From Mariniblastus sp. (lineage in GTDB: Bacteria > Planctomycetota > Planctomycetia > Pirellulales > Pirellulaceae), in NCBI GenBank assembly GCA_023300235.1, contig JALZWN010000130.1, forward strand, positions 1-59,413: 59,413 nucleotides of DNA, read 5' to 3'. A program made the position numbers and the translations under genes. The notes under the pieces were generated by a model, which saw only the letters and a list, made by a program, of their open reading frames with translations, was not told the DNA's origin and made no database searches. The stretch's first letter is position 1. Each line of letters opens with the position of its first letter. Below are positions 10,421 to 19,170 of the stretch, piece by piece.

Positions 10421-12667
10421 ATGCTGGTAACAATTTCACGATTGGTTTCGAAATACGATTCCATTTTGCTTTCGACAGACACTCATGCTCGCAAGCGTTT
10501 GTTATGCCTGCCGCTGTTGCTGCTAGGCCTCACGACTTGCCAATCGGTAGCTGCGCAGCAAAGCGATGTTTCCGTTCTAGTAACCAATGACGCAAGGATT
10601 ACTGCGGCGAGTAACGCTCAGGTCGAATTACCGCGGGCCAGCAGTTCGAAACCGTCGTTTAACCAGATTTCGGTTTCGAATCAATCATTCACTCCGCCAC
10701 TCCCGCCCGCAAGTATGCTGGCAGCAGCAGGCAGCGTTGCCAAGTTCCGAACATCCACTCAAGGAACGCTCACTGCTTCGCGCAGGCCTTCTTTGAACGA
10801 ACAGCCTAGCTTGTTCGCTGGCGTGGGATCGGAAAACCAAACGTTTGCTCGATTGCCGAGCGACTCTAGTTTGCAAACAGAAAAGGCGTTTGGAAGTTCG
10901 CGAGCCGCGTCGGATTCAAAGTTTGGCGATACTGTTAGCAGTACGTCGCGAAATCGGTTCGGAGATTTTGGTGCATCGCCAACCACCAGAGCTGAAAGCC
11001 GCTTCGCTCCCGTGTCATCTTTGTCTTCGGCCAGCAAAGCAGGGGCCTCGGCTCCGGTTGCCAATCGGCCGTTTCCGTCGGCCAGCAGTCGCTTTACTCC
11101 GCCAACGGTCTCGCCAGCAAAAGCTGCGCCACCCATTCGATCAGCCACAGAACAAAACCGCTTTGGAGCAACCCCGCCTCCGGGCTCTCGCAACCGCTTT
11201 GCACCACCGTCCAACCCTGCGGTGCCGACAGCGCAGCCTCCCAAGACGCCCGCTGTCTCCGGCCTACCTTTTGCTAAGCCAGCGCCCCAAACGCCAGTCA
11301 CCCAAGCTCCACAAAAAACCGCTCAGTCGCTACTTAGTCCTAACACAACTCCACCATCAACACCCCCACCATCAAGTCGCTTTCCTGCAGCACCGAACCG
11401 GTTTTCAAACCCGTCGCCGTCCAAGTCAGCCGCTAACAACTCAGCCTTCGGCAGCCCTGCCACCACCGGACCAGCTCCGACAAAATCGTTTGGAGGAAAC
11501 GGCCTGAGAAACTCCGCCGGCATTGGAACCGGATCCGCCAGCAACGGCCACAACAGTTCGCGTCCGGTGATCCGACGATCAGCAGCTTCATCGTCTCAAT
11601 CGTTCTCCAATCCATCCAACAGCAGCAGACCGAACTTTGGTAGCTCACGTCCGTCATCATCACCAAGTCAGTTTGCCAGCCAACCTAAAAACCAACCACT
11701 ACGCGGACGGCCGATTGAGAATGATTTACGAAACCCGGCGACGAACAACCAAGCGACGAACATTCAAACTCCAATCAACCGAGGTAACGCCAACGTTAAT
11801 CGTTCGAGCGACCAAGTTGATCGCAAGTCCATTGATTTTGCTCGACAACAACTGCGGAACATCAAAGCCACTTCGGTCGACGAAGATGGCACTCGGGTAC
11901 GGTTGCAGGAAATGTTCTTAGAGCCACTTTCAGGCAGCCAACGCAAGCAAATGGTGGCTCAGTATTGGGAGACCTATTACGACATGGCGGCTTTGAAAAT
12001 CGCTACTGACTACGAAAAATGGTTGCGTTCCGTTTCAACGTCGACCGCGGCTGAAAAGGGTTTGCTATCTGCGGCTCAGCAAATGGCCGCCGATGGTCAA
12101 CTTGCGGCCGAAATTCAACTTGGCAAAAGTCAATCTCGTTTACTGGACTTCATGCCCAACCCTCGCCCTAACGGTTTTGCTCCGCTTCCCGCGGACGAAC
12201 CTTTGGTTGAACGTTACGTGACTGACTACGAAAAGTACAAACGCGTGCGATCGTTACCGACAAGTCTACGTGGCATCGACCCGATGTTGGCCAGCACGCT
12301 CAAGTTGATTACTCGACGAGCCGCGACGGTGTCGACGGCCAAGCAGGCTGCCGACCAAGCCGGGCAAGCGGTTCGCAATCGCCAAATCCCTTTGGCCTCG
12401 GCGATCGCCGCGGGTCAGATCTGGCGTGACTCTCAGCTGGACATGGTCGCATCCACGGTCAGCTACAACCAAGCGATCTCCGACTTCGTGTTGACGCTGG
12501 AGCCGAACCGTTCCCCGGAGCAATTGACGACGTTCATGCTAGGCACTCCCAAGGCCGTTTCGCAAACGAGCACCACAAGCTCGCTCGGCCAATCCGTTGC
12601 CCGACCAGCTCGCAGCGCCAACCAGCAACTGCTGGGTTTTCCTCCGAGCCAGGCACAGTTCCGATAG
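10421..12667 (+). CDS. Large secreted Pro/Ser/Asn-rich protein with a C-terminal helical domain
   Basis: I chose the ATG at 10421 (748 aa), preceded by GAGGTGCAAGG, over an upstream ATG at 10352. A hydrophobic segment (LLCLPLLLLGLTTCQSVAAQ) forms a signal peptide; the cysteine inside it does not fit a strong lipobox. Residues about 60-450 are low-complexity with repeated NRF, SRF and FGS motifs. Residues about 460-700 look folded and helical (ARQQLRNIKATSV, MVAQYWETYYDMAALK). Neither part is recognised. It is likely exported to the periplasm or surface. The high Pro/Ser content parallels the linker of the barrel protein at 5084. Confidence 0.75.
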   Translation: MLVTISRLVSKYDSILLSTDTHARKRLLCLPLLLLGLTTCQSVAAQQSDVSVLVTNDARITAASNAQVELPRASSSKPSFNQISVSNQSFTPPLPPASMLAAAGSVAKFRTSTQGTLTASRRPSLNEQPSLFAGVGSENQTFARLPSDSSLQTEKAFGSSRAASDSKFGDTVSSTSRNRFGDFGASPTTRAESRFAPVSSLSSASKAGASAPVANRPFPSASSRFTPPTVSPAKAAPPIRSATEQNRFGATPPPGSRNRFAPPSNPAVPTAQPPKTPAVSGLPFAKPAPQTPVTQAPQKTAQSLLSPNTTPPSTPPPSSRFPAAPNRFSNPSPSKSAANNSAFGSPATTGPAPTKSFGGNGLRNSAGIGTGSASNGHNSSRPVIRRSAASSSQSFSNPSNSSRPNFGSSRPSSSPSQFASQPKNQPLRGRPIENDLRNPATNNQATNIQTPINRGNANVNRSSDQVDRKSIDFARQQLRNIKATSVDEDGTRVRLQEMFLEPLSGSQRKQMVAQYWETYYDMAALKIATDYEKWLRSVSTSTAAEKGLLSAAQQMAADGQLAAEIQLGKSQSRLLDFMPNPRPNGFAPLPADEPLVERYVTDYEKYKRVRSLPTSLRGIDPMLASTLKLITRRAATVSTAKQAADQAGQAVRNRQIPLASAIAAGQIWRDSQLDMVASTVSYNQAISDFVLTLEPNRSPEQLTTFMLGTPKAVSQTSTTSSLGQSVARPARSANQQLLGFPPSQAQFR

Positions 12668-12771
12668 TGCATGACCGATGCGATCATGCAAAAATATGCG
12701 GTTACGCAGGAACCGCGAACAGCATGCGCAGACTCGTTAAAAAACAGCTCCTCAGACGACGCTACGCGGCA

Positions 12772-12791
12772 TGACGGCATCGCTGCCGTCA
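12772..12791 (+). terminator. Strong hairpin after the Pro/Ser-rich gene
   Basis: TGACGGCA (12772-12779) pairs perfectly with TGCCGTCA (12784-12791) around the tetraloop TCGC. There is no clean T-run, only an AT-rich downstream stretch, so it may be a weak terminator or a dispersed palindrome. Confidence 0.4.
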
Positions 12792-12848
12792 GCTACAATT
12801 CAATTTATTATTAATACACAATTGAGTTGCGATTTCTGAAGGTAACAA

Positions 12849-14018
12849 ATGCCAGAAAAGACGTTTGGGGAAGACCTCGAATTTTTAAATCAACATCTTG
12901 AAACCGTCGTGCTGCGAAACGCCGAAGACGCTGCGGTGGTAGTCGTGCCGGAGTATCAAGGCCGCACGATGATCTCAGGCAACGCCGGTGATCAAGGCAG
13001 CAGTTACGGCTTCATAAACTACGGCGCTGTTGAGTCGGACGTCATTAACCCGCAGATCAATTTGTACGGCGGAGAAGACCGTTTGTGGGTTTCGCCCGAA
13101 GGCGGGCAGAACTCGATCTTCTTTGAACCAGGCGTCGAAATGGCTTTTGCAAATTGGCGAACGCCGGCGGAACTTGATTCAGAAACATTCACCGTGCAAT
13201 CGCAAACCAACAGCTCGGTGTCGATGACCAAAGACGCGTTGTTCACCAACTGGAGTGACACGCAGTTTAAGGTACAGATTGACCGCTCGGTGGTGCTGCT
13301 TGATTCGGCCGCGGCCGGCGAGAAGTTTGGGGCCGATCTCTCAAAACTAAAAATCGTGGCCCACGAAAGCCACAACACTTTAATCAACCGCGGCGAAACC
13401 GCCTGGGAGCCAGACACAGGCTTGATCGGGCTGTGGATGATTTGCATGAGCAAGCCCGGAGCGCAGGCGACTTTGTTTGTGCCATTCAAGGCCGATGCGG
13501 ACGAAGCTTTAATCGACGCCGATATCGTGACCGCGAATTACTTCGGCGAACTAGACGAGACTCGTTTGAAGGTCGATCGCGAAAACAAGATGATCTATTT
13601 CCGCGGCGATGGCCATTTGCGTAGCAAACTGGGGATTAACTTTGCACGAGTCGCGAACATGATCGGCAGTTGGGACGAACAGCGACAGGTGTTGTCGATC
13701 GTCAGTTTCAATCTGCCCGAAACAGCCCCCGAAAACGGATACAACAACAATTTATGGGAGATGCAGGACGATCCCTACGCCGGCGATGTGATCAACTGCT
13801 ACAATGACGGCGTCAACGACTCGGGCTCTGGCATGGTCGACGGTGGATTCTACGAAATGGAAACTCTCAGCCCCGCCCTCGCACTGGCCCCCGGAGAAGG
13901 TTACACACACATCCAGCGGACGCTGCGAATGGAAGGGGATCGACCCAAGCTTTCGGCGGTTGCTAAATCGCTGTTCGGAGTTGACCTAGATCAAATCGCC
14001 AGCCAGTTCGCCACTTAA
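12849..14018 (+). CDS. Conserved cytosolic protein, possibly aldose-epimerase-like (DUF6786 type)
   Basis: This 389-residue protein has no signal peptide or membrane segment. A Shine-Dalgarno-like GAAGG precedes the ATG. The sequence is rich in beta strands (NLYGGEDRLWVSPEGGQNS, GETAWEPDTGLIGLWMICM) and contains an EMETLSPALALAPGEGYTH segment resembling galactose-mutarotase-fold proteins, where a C-terminal acidic residue is catalytic. I suspect the family now called DUF6786, but this is recollection, not a search result. The neighbours encode DUF1080 and ThuA domains, so a sugar-modifying role is plausible. Function not established. Confidence 0.7.
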   Translation: MPEKTFGEDLEFLNQHLETVVLRNAEDAAVVVVPEYQGRTMISGNAGDQGSSYGFINYGAVESDVINPQINLYGGEDRLWVSPEGGQNSIFFEPGVEMAFANWRTPAELDSETFTVQSQTNSSVSMTKDALFTNWSDTQFKVQIDRSVVLLDSAAAGEKFGADLSKLKIVAHESHNTLINRGETAWEPDTGLIGLWMICMSKPGAQATLFVPFKADADEALIDADIVTANYFGELDETRLKVDRENKMIYFRGDGHLRSKLGINFARVANMIGSWDEQRQVLSIVSFNLPETAPENGYNNNLWEMQDDPYAGDVINCYNDGVNDSGSGMVDGGFYEMETLSPALALAPGEGYTHIQRTLRMEGDRPKLSAVAKSLFGVDLDQIASQFAT

Positions 14019-14211
14019 TTCGAAATAGCATATCCCAAGCCACGACTGGCAACGGCCGTTAGAATTTAAACCTCCAACAAAAAGCCCGCGATACTTTCGG
14101 GATCGCAGGTGGTTAACTTATTGGACGCAGTCTTTGGGGTGGCGTCTACAACAGCCTTTACGAGTCCGACCCCGAGGACGAACTCGCAACCAATCTTCAA
14201 CGAGCGAAGAC

Positions 14212-15846
14212 ATGAATCCACTAGAACACAACCCTTTCCATCGAATACTGCACGCGTTTGCGATGATCGCATTAGTCGTTGGCGGCGCGGGAGTGAGCGT
14301 TGCCCAAACGGCTGCTCAGTCCCCTGCCGAAACTGACAACCACAACGATTTTACTTCAATTTTTGATGGCACGCTGGATGGCTGGTCGGGCGACGGCAAT
14401 CTTTGGCGAGTCGAAAACGGCGTGATCGTTGGCGAGAGCACTCAAGCGACTCCTTTGAAGCGGAATCAGTTTTTGATTTGGGGCCACGGCGAACTGGACG
14501 ATTTTGAATTGCGATTGCAGTACAAAATTTCCGGCACGGAAAAAGCCAACAGCGGCGTACAGATTCGCAGCTACTTGGCTACCAACGGACATCTGTGCGG
14601 CTACCAAACCGACATCGCTCGTAAGGCTGGCATCTCTGGCAGTTTGTATTCGGAAAAGACCGGTCGCGGGATGCTGTGCTGGCAAGGCAAAACAAAAGAC
14701 CTTTCCGCCGATGGCAACGCAGTCGCGTCCCCCAATGCCGCCGACGCTGCAGCAGCTCAGAAACTGGACGACTGGAACGAGATGAAGATCGTCGCCACCG
14801 GCACCACGATTGTGACTTCAATTAACGGCGTCGAGACTTCACGGTTCAATGACACCGCCGAGAAGCTCAACGAAAAAGGTTTACTGGGGTTGCAGTTGCA
14901 CCAAGGGCCGCCGATGAAGATCGAGTTCAAAGATATTCGTCTCCGTCGTTTGAAGCTCAAGGATAAAAAGAAGATCGTTTTTGTGGCTGGCAGAAAAAGC
15001 CACGGCTGGGGAGCTCACGAGCATCACGCGGGCAGCTTGTTGCTTGCGAAATGCCTTACTGAGCCAGCCTCCGACGCGAAGCTTCCGGTACTGACAACCG
15101 TTTACAAAAACGGTTGGCCGAAAGACAAAACCGCTTTTGACAATGCCGATACCGTGGTGGTTTTCGCCGACGGTGGTCCTCGGCATCCGTTGCACAAAAA
15201 CGGGGAAGCCTTCGAACACATTATGCGAGATGGCGTCGGATTGGTTTGTTTACACTACGGTGTGGAAGTTCCACCGGGCAAGTCAGGGCAGCGATTCCTT
15301 GATTGGATCGGTGGCTACTTCGAAACAAACTGGTCGGTGAACCCTCATTGGGAGGCGGAGTTCAAAGCGTTCCCCGATCATCCGGTCGCCCGCGGCGTGA
15401 AGCCGTTCAAGATGCTGGACGAGTGGTACTACCACATGCGGTTCTCCAGCAAAGTCGAAGTCACGCCAATTTTGAGTGCTCTGCCGAACGCCGAAACGTT
15501 GACTCGCAAAGACGGACCGCATCATAATAACCCTCACGCCCGCGCGGCGGTGCTTGAACGCAAAGAACCTCAGCATGTTGCTTGGGCGTTTGTTCGTGGT
15601 GATGGCAAGGGACGCGGCTTCGGCTTTACGGGTGCTCATTTCCACAAGAACTGGGCCGATGACAATGCTCGCAAGGTGGTATTGAACGCGATCCTTTGGA
15701 CTGCCAAAGTGGTGGTTCCAGAAAACGGCGTCGAATCAAAAACTCCCACCGATGCTGAACTCGAAGCGAATCAAGACTATCCCAAGCCTGATCCGAACGC
15801 TCCTCCTAAAGTAAAGAAGCGTCGCACAAAGAAAGCAGCGGAGTGA
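14212..15846 (+). CDS. Exported 3-keto-disaccharide hydrolase (DUF1080) fused to a ThuA-like domain
   Basis: Starting at ATG 14212 (544 aa) gives a proper signal peptide ending near VSVAQ; the frame's earlier start lacks one. Residues about 45-245 are a DUF1080 jelly-roll (FTSIFDGTLDGW, NSGVQIRS, GLLGLQLHQGPPMKIEFKDI), a family that cleaves or binds 3-keto-glycosides. Residues about 255-505 are ThuA-like, a class I glutamine-amidotransferase-like fold (VFVAGRKSHGWGAHEHHAG, GFTGAHFHKNW), with a Lys/Pro-rich tail. Such fusions are common in planctomycetes and probably act on oxidised disaccharides in the periplasm. The next gene starts 5 bases after its stop codon, so they are probably cotranscribed. 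Confidence 0.88.
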   Translation: MNPLEHNPFHRILHAFAMIALVVGGAGVSVAQTAAQSPAETDNHNDFTSIFDGTLDGWSGDGNLWRVENGVIVGESTQATPLKRNQFLIWGHGELDDFELRLQYKISGTEKANSGVQIRSYLATNGHLCGYQTDIARKAGISGSLYSEKTGRGMLCWQGKTKDLSADGNAVASPNAADAAAAQKLDDWNEMKIVATGTTIVTSINGVETSRFNDTAEKLNEKGLLGLQLHQGPPMKIEFKDIRLRRLKLKDKKKIVFVAGRKSHGWGAHEHHAGSLLLAKCLTEPASDAKLPVLTTVYKNGWPKDKTAFDNADTVVVFADGGPRHPLHKNGEAFEHIMRDGVGLVCLHYGVEVPPGKSGQRFLDWIGGYFETNWSVNPHWEAEFKAFPDHPVARGVKPFKMLDEWYYHMRFSSKVEVTPILSALPNAETLTRKDGPHHNNPHARAAVLERKEPQHVAWAFVRGDGKGRGFGFTGAHFHKNWADDNARKVVLNAILWTAKVVVPENGVESKTPTDAELEANQDYPKPDPNAPPKVKKRRTKKAAE

Positions 15847-15851
15847 TCCCC

Positions 15852-16901
15852 ATGAAACCTTTTTATCGAATTTCCACCACGCTGGCCCTGCTGCCGTTGG
15901 CGATCAGTTTTTTGTTCGCTGGCAGTCAAGTCGGTGCTCAAGATGCAATCCCGGAAGTCGTCGTGCAGGGGCTTAACAACCCCAGCGGTGTTGCGATCCA
16001 ACCGAACACCGGTCACGTTTTCGTTTCCGATTCAGGATCCGGACGTGTTGTGCGAGTGATTGATGGCAAGATCGAGGATGTGATTACTGATTTCCCGACC
16101 GAAGGCTACGGCACCGATCCGACTTACAAAATCGGCCCATTGGGGCTGTTGTTTTTGGATGAGGAAACGTTGGTTGTTGGCGGCGGTGGTTTGCCAGATG
16201 GCGAAGATTCGATTCGTGTTTTCAAAGTTCCCGCTACCGGCCAAGTGGCCATTAAGGCCTCGGACAACAAAGATAAGCCACTTTCTTTGCCCAGCAGTGG
16301 CGAAGGCGAAGATGCGGTGCCCGGTGAAGGGAACTTTTATGGGCTTGCTCTCGGCATGGGAAAGCTGTTCGTGACTTGCAATGGCGACGACGCCAAAGGT
16401 TGGGTCTCGCAGGCCTCCGTCAGTGCGAACAGCCAGATCTCCAATTTAACTCGCTTGATTGCGACCAAAGAAGCGACCGGAGTTGATGCCCCAGTAGCCG
16501 CCACGATCAGCCCGCAAGGCTATCTGGCGATCGGGCAGATGGGTGAAATCAAAAACCTCAAAGATTCGTTGCTTACTTTTTACTCGCTGTCGGGTACAAA
16601 ACTGGGCGTCTACAGCACGGGCTTGAATGACATCTCGGGATTGGCCTACGGCCCACGGCACAGTCGCTTGTTCGCGCTTGATTTCAACTGGGCCAACCCC
16701 AAACAAGGTGGCTTGTATAAACTCGTCGACATGAAAAGCGAGACGAAGTGTGAAGCGGTTTTGATGAGCAAGCTCGAAAAGCCGACGGCACTTGTCTTTA
16801 CCCCAAAAGGGGACTGCTACATCACATTGGCAGGTACCAATGGAAAGCCTGACGGCAAGCTGATCCTGATTCGCCAGCTGGACACTGACCCAAACCAATA
16901 A
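15852..16901 (+). CDS. Exported beta-propeller (NHL/SMP-30-like) protein
   Basis: The ATG at 15852 has GGAG 8 bases upstream and starts a signal peptide ending near VGAQD (349 aa). The mature chain carries NHL-type strands (NNPSGVAIQPNTGHVFVSDSG, GLNDISGLAYGPRHSRLFAL, KPTALVFTPKGDCYITLAG), suggesting a six-bladed propeller. No catalytic metal site is obvious. Its position between the DUF1080-ThuA gene and the kinase gene implies a shared operon; a role in binding sugars or sensing is possible but unproven. Confidence 0.78.
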   Translation: MKPFYRISTTLALLPLAISFLFAGSQVGAQDAIPEVVVQGLNNPSGVAIQPNTGHVFVSDSGSGRVVRVIDGKIEDVITDFPTEGYGTDPTYKIGPLGLLFLDEETLVVGGGGLPDGEDSIRVFKVPATGQVAIKASDNKDKPLSLPSSGEGEDAVPGEGNFYGLALGMGKLFVTCNGDDAKGWVSQASVSANSQISNLTRLIATKEATGVDAPVAATISPQGYLAIGQMGEIKNLKDSLLTFYSLSGTKLGVYSTGLNDISGLAYGPRHSRLFALDFNWANPKQGGLYKLVDMKSETKCEAVLMSKLEKPTALVFTPKGDCYITLAGTNGKPDGKLILIRQLDTDPNQ

Positions 16902-16909
16902 GCTAAAAC

Positions 16910-17902
16910 ATGCCAGAGCCTGCTCGATCGTCAGACAACGCCCAGCCTTCCTCGCGACTGGCCGAGCAAGATCGTGTCAAAATGGTGATGGTGGCTGACA
17001 TCGAAGGCCAGCCGCCAGCGCGAATTTCAAACGGATTTTCCAAATACTGCAACTTCCGTTCGCTTAACCAGGGCGGCAAGGCAACGCTGTCGTCATGTAA
17101 AGATACCAATCTCGGGCGACGCGTCGTGCTGAAGATGCTCCGCAAAGAACTGCGGAACGACGCGGTTGAACTACGGCGTCTGATTCGCGAAGCACGCATC
17201 ACCGCGCAGCTTTCTCATCCTGCCACCGTGCCAATGTACGAGCTAGGTCAGAACGACGAGGGTGACTGGTTCTTTGCGATGAAAAAAATCGACGGCTGGA
17301 CGCTGTTCGAAATCATCGTCGGGCTGGCTCAACGCAAAGAACAGGTCGAAGCAGAATTTGATCTGAATCGCTTGTTGAGCATCTTTACCCAAGTGGGCGG
17401 GGCTTTGATTTATGCTCATGCCAGAGGTGTGATCCATCGCGACATTAAACCCGAAAACATCATCGTCGGGATGTTCGGCGAAGTGACACTGATAGACTGG
17501 GGAGCGGCGAAGGTTTGGGGCATGCCCAACGATGGCGATGAATCCACGCTCGGCGATCGAGGCGGTACGCCGCTTTATATGTCTCCGGAACAAGTCACCG
17601 GCCACCGAAGCGTCGACGAGCGTTCGGATGTGTTCAGTATGGGAGTGGTGATGTACGAGATGCTTTGCCAGCGAGAGCCCTTTCGTGGTGCCAAGATCAC
17701 AGACACGTTCGATAATATCGTCCATCGAGAACCAGAATCCCCTCGCTCGGTGGCTCCGCATCGTTTCATTCCGCAGGCGTTGGAAGACATTTGCTTGCGG
17801 GCGATGCAAAAGAACCCGAATGACCGCTTCCAGTCCGTCAGCGATTTTATAGCGGCGATCGATAAGTTTCGTAGTGATGCGTTGATGAGAGGTAGCGTCT
17901 AG
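16910..17902 (+). CDS. Serine/threonine protein kinase
   Basis: A 330-residue Hanks-type kinase with the domain from about residue 45 to the end and no transmembrane anchor or sensor domain. Visible motifs: VVLKML (ATP-binding lysine), catalytic loop HRDIKPENI, metal-binding IDWGAAK (DWG in place of DFG, common in bacterial kinases), activation segment GTPLYMSPEQ, and FSMGVVMYEMLC. The glycine loop is atypical (LNQGGKATLSSCKD). It starts 8 bases after the propeller gene and is followed within 3 bases by a small membrane protein that may tether or regulate it. Substrates unknown. Confidence 0.93.
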   Translation: MPEPARSSDNAQPSSRLAEQDRVKMVMVADIEGQPPARISNGFSKYCNFRSLNQGGKATLSSCKDTNLGRRVVLKMLRKELRNDAVELRRLIREARITAQLSHPATVPMYELGQNDEGDWFFAMKKIDGWTLFEIIVGLAQRKEQVEAEFDLNRLLSIFTQVGGALIYAHARGVIHRDIKPENIIVGMFGEVTLIDWGAAKVWGMPNDGDESTLGDRGGTPLYMSPEQVTGHRSVDERSDVFSMGVVMYEMLCQREPFRGAKITDTFDNIVHREPESPRSVAPHRFIPQALEDICLRAMQKNPNDRFQSVSDFIAAIDKFRSDALMRGSV

Positions 17903-17905
17903 GCC

Positions 17906-18199
17906 ATGGTGAATCCGAATGATAACGAGCAACGAATAAAAGCGGTCGAGCAACGGATCAAGCTTTTGGTGACGCTTGCCATCGCTCAAACGAGCCTTTT
18001 GGGCGTGATCCTTGTCTTGTTGCTAATGGACCAACTGTTGCCCGATTGGTCGACCTTGATCTTGCTTCTTTTTATCGTGAGCGTGCTAGGCTACGTTTTC
18101 AGGAAGCAACTACCAGGCTTTTTGGGCCAGGCATCGCGATTCATTTTTGCTCGGCTATCTGCACCCCAGAAAAACGGTTCGAACAAAGACATTTCGTAG
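17906..18199 (+). CDS. Small two-helix membrane protein next to the kinase
   Basis: The 97-residue protein has an N-terminal helical region (RIKAVEQRIK) and two hydrophobic helices (about residues 22-41 and 49-66: LGVILVLLLMDQLLP, LILLLFIVSVLGYVF), then a basic tail. It begins 3 bases after the kinase stop, so it is probably translationally linked. No family is recognised. A membrane partner of the soluble kinase is an inference from gene order. Confidence 0.75.
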   Translation: MVNPNDNEQRIKAVEQRIKLLVTLAIAQTSLLGVILVLLLMDQLLPDWSTLILLLFIVSVLGYVFRKQLPGFLGQASRFIFARLSAPQKNGSNKDIS

Positions 18200-18241
18200 G
18201 TGTTGTGAACAAGTTATTAACCTCTTTGACGCTTTCAAAGC

Positions 18242-18592
18242 ATGTCCGACCAAACGTTTCCCAAATCCGCTCGCCTGCTCAAATCCTTGGAATTCAAAAG
18301 GGTTTACGACGGCAGCCTATTCGCCGCCGACGACACTCTAGTGATCAAAGCGGTACCCAACGAATCCGGGCAGTTGCGGCTTGGGCTTTCTGTCAGCCGC
18401 AAGGTCGGTAACGCCGTGGTGCGAAATCGGTGGAAACGCCGCATCCGCGAGGCTTTTCGCCGGCACCGAGGTGAGCTGATGCTGGGGCTGGATATTGTTG
18501 TGCGGCCAAAACGCGGTGGTGTTTGCGATAGCGAGAAAATCGACCTATCGATCAAAAAACTACTCGCACGCATCTCGAAAAAGCTGAAATAG
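18242..18592 (+). CDS. rnpA: Ribonuclease P protein component
   Basis: At 116 residues it has the normal RnpA length. The signature RNR motif is present in [18 protein letters not shown], preceded by LGLSVSRKV, and followed by the [10 protein letters not shown] strand. It binds the RNase P RNA and helps trim pre-tRNA 5' ends. yidD follows after 13 bases, the usual partner, but rpmH and dnaA are not upstream; instead the kinase and small membrane protein are. Confidence 0.94.
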   Translation: MSDQTFPKSARLLKSLEFKRVYDGSLFAADDTLVIKAVPNESGQLRLGLSVSRKVGNAVVRNRWKRRIREAFRRHRGELMLGLDIVVRPKRGGVCDSEKIDLSIKKLLARISKKLK

Positions 18593-18605
18593 CCGAAGGA
18601 CCAGC

Positions 18606-18977
18606 ATGGAATCTCAGCCGACTCGACCGGATCCCGACGACCATTCGGGGCGTGCAACACCAGACTCGATCGAACCATCCCCCGCAACGAACCAGCCTTC
18701 GACCGCCCAGCCGCCGCGATCGCCCCTCGGGCGGCTACTCATCGGTGCAGTCGGCGGAATATGGCGTTTGCCTGCGGCAGGATTGATCTTCGGAGTTCGA
18801 TTCTATCAAGTCTGTTTAAGCCCATTTTTGCCAGCAGTTTGCCGATATACGCCGACTTGCAGCAGTTACTTTATCCAATCTGTTCGAAAGTACGGTGCTG
18901 TCAAAGGTTCGGTCAAAGGCGGTTTAAGAATTTGTCGATGCCACCCATGGGGAGGCAGCGGGCACGACCCTCCTTGA
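18606..18977 (+). CDS. yidD: Membrane protein insertion efficiency factor YidD
   Basis: The C-terminal 75 residues match YidD closely: [55 protein letters not shown], with the conserved cysteines. YidD is an amphipathic membrane-associated protein that helps YidC insert proteins. The N-terminal about 45 residues are a Ser/Pro-rich extension not seen in typical 70-85 residue YidD proteins. yidC is not adjacent in this window. Confidence 0.93.
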   Translation: MESQPTRPDPDDHSGRATPDSIEPSPATNQPSTAQPPRSPLGRLLIGAVGGIWRLPAAGLIFGVRFYQVCLSPFLPAVCRYTPTCSSYFIQSVRKYGAVKGSVKGGLRICRCHPWGGSGHDPP

Positions 18978-19170
18978 TCGCGATTGCCAGCAGAGCGATC
19001 GGCTAGTTGCGTTTTGAAACACAACCTCAGCAGCCACAAATTTTCGACCGGTAGAAGAACAAACAAAGTCTTAAGATTTCATCCTTGAATTTTTTTGAGT
19101 TTGCTTACAATCTGCTAATCAAAAACGCGCCGAGAATTTAATCCGTTTAAGCTCGCAAGCTGCGAAATCA

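Noticed and set aside
10759..11507. Long ORFs of 180 and 220 residues overlapping the Pro/Ser-rich gene
   Set aside because: They arise from the low-complexity composition; the signal peptide and downstream folded region support only the frame 10421-12667.
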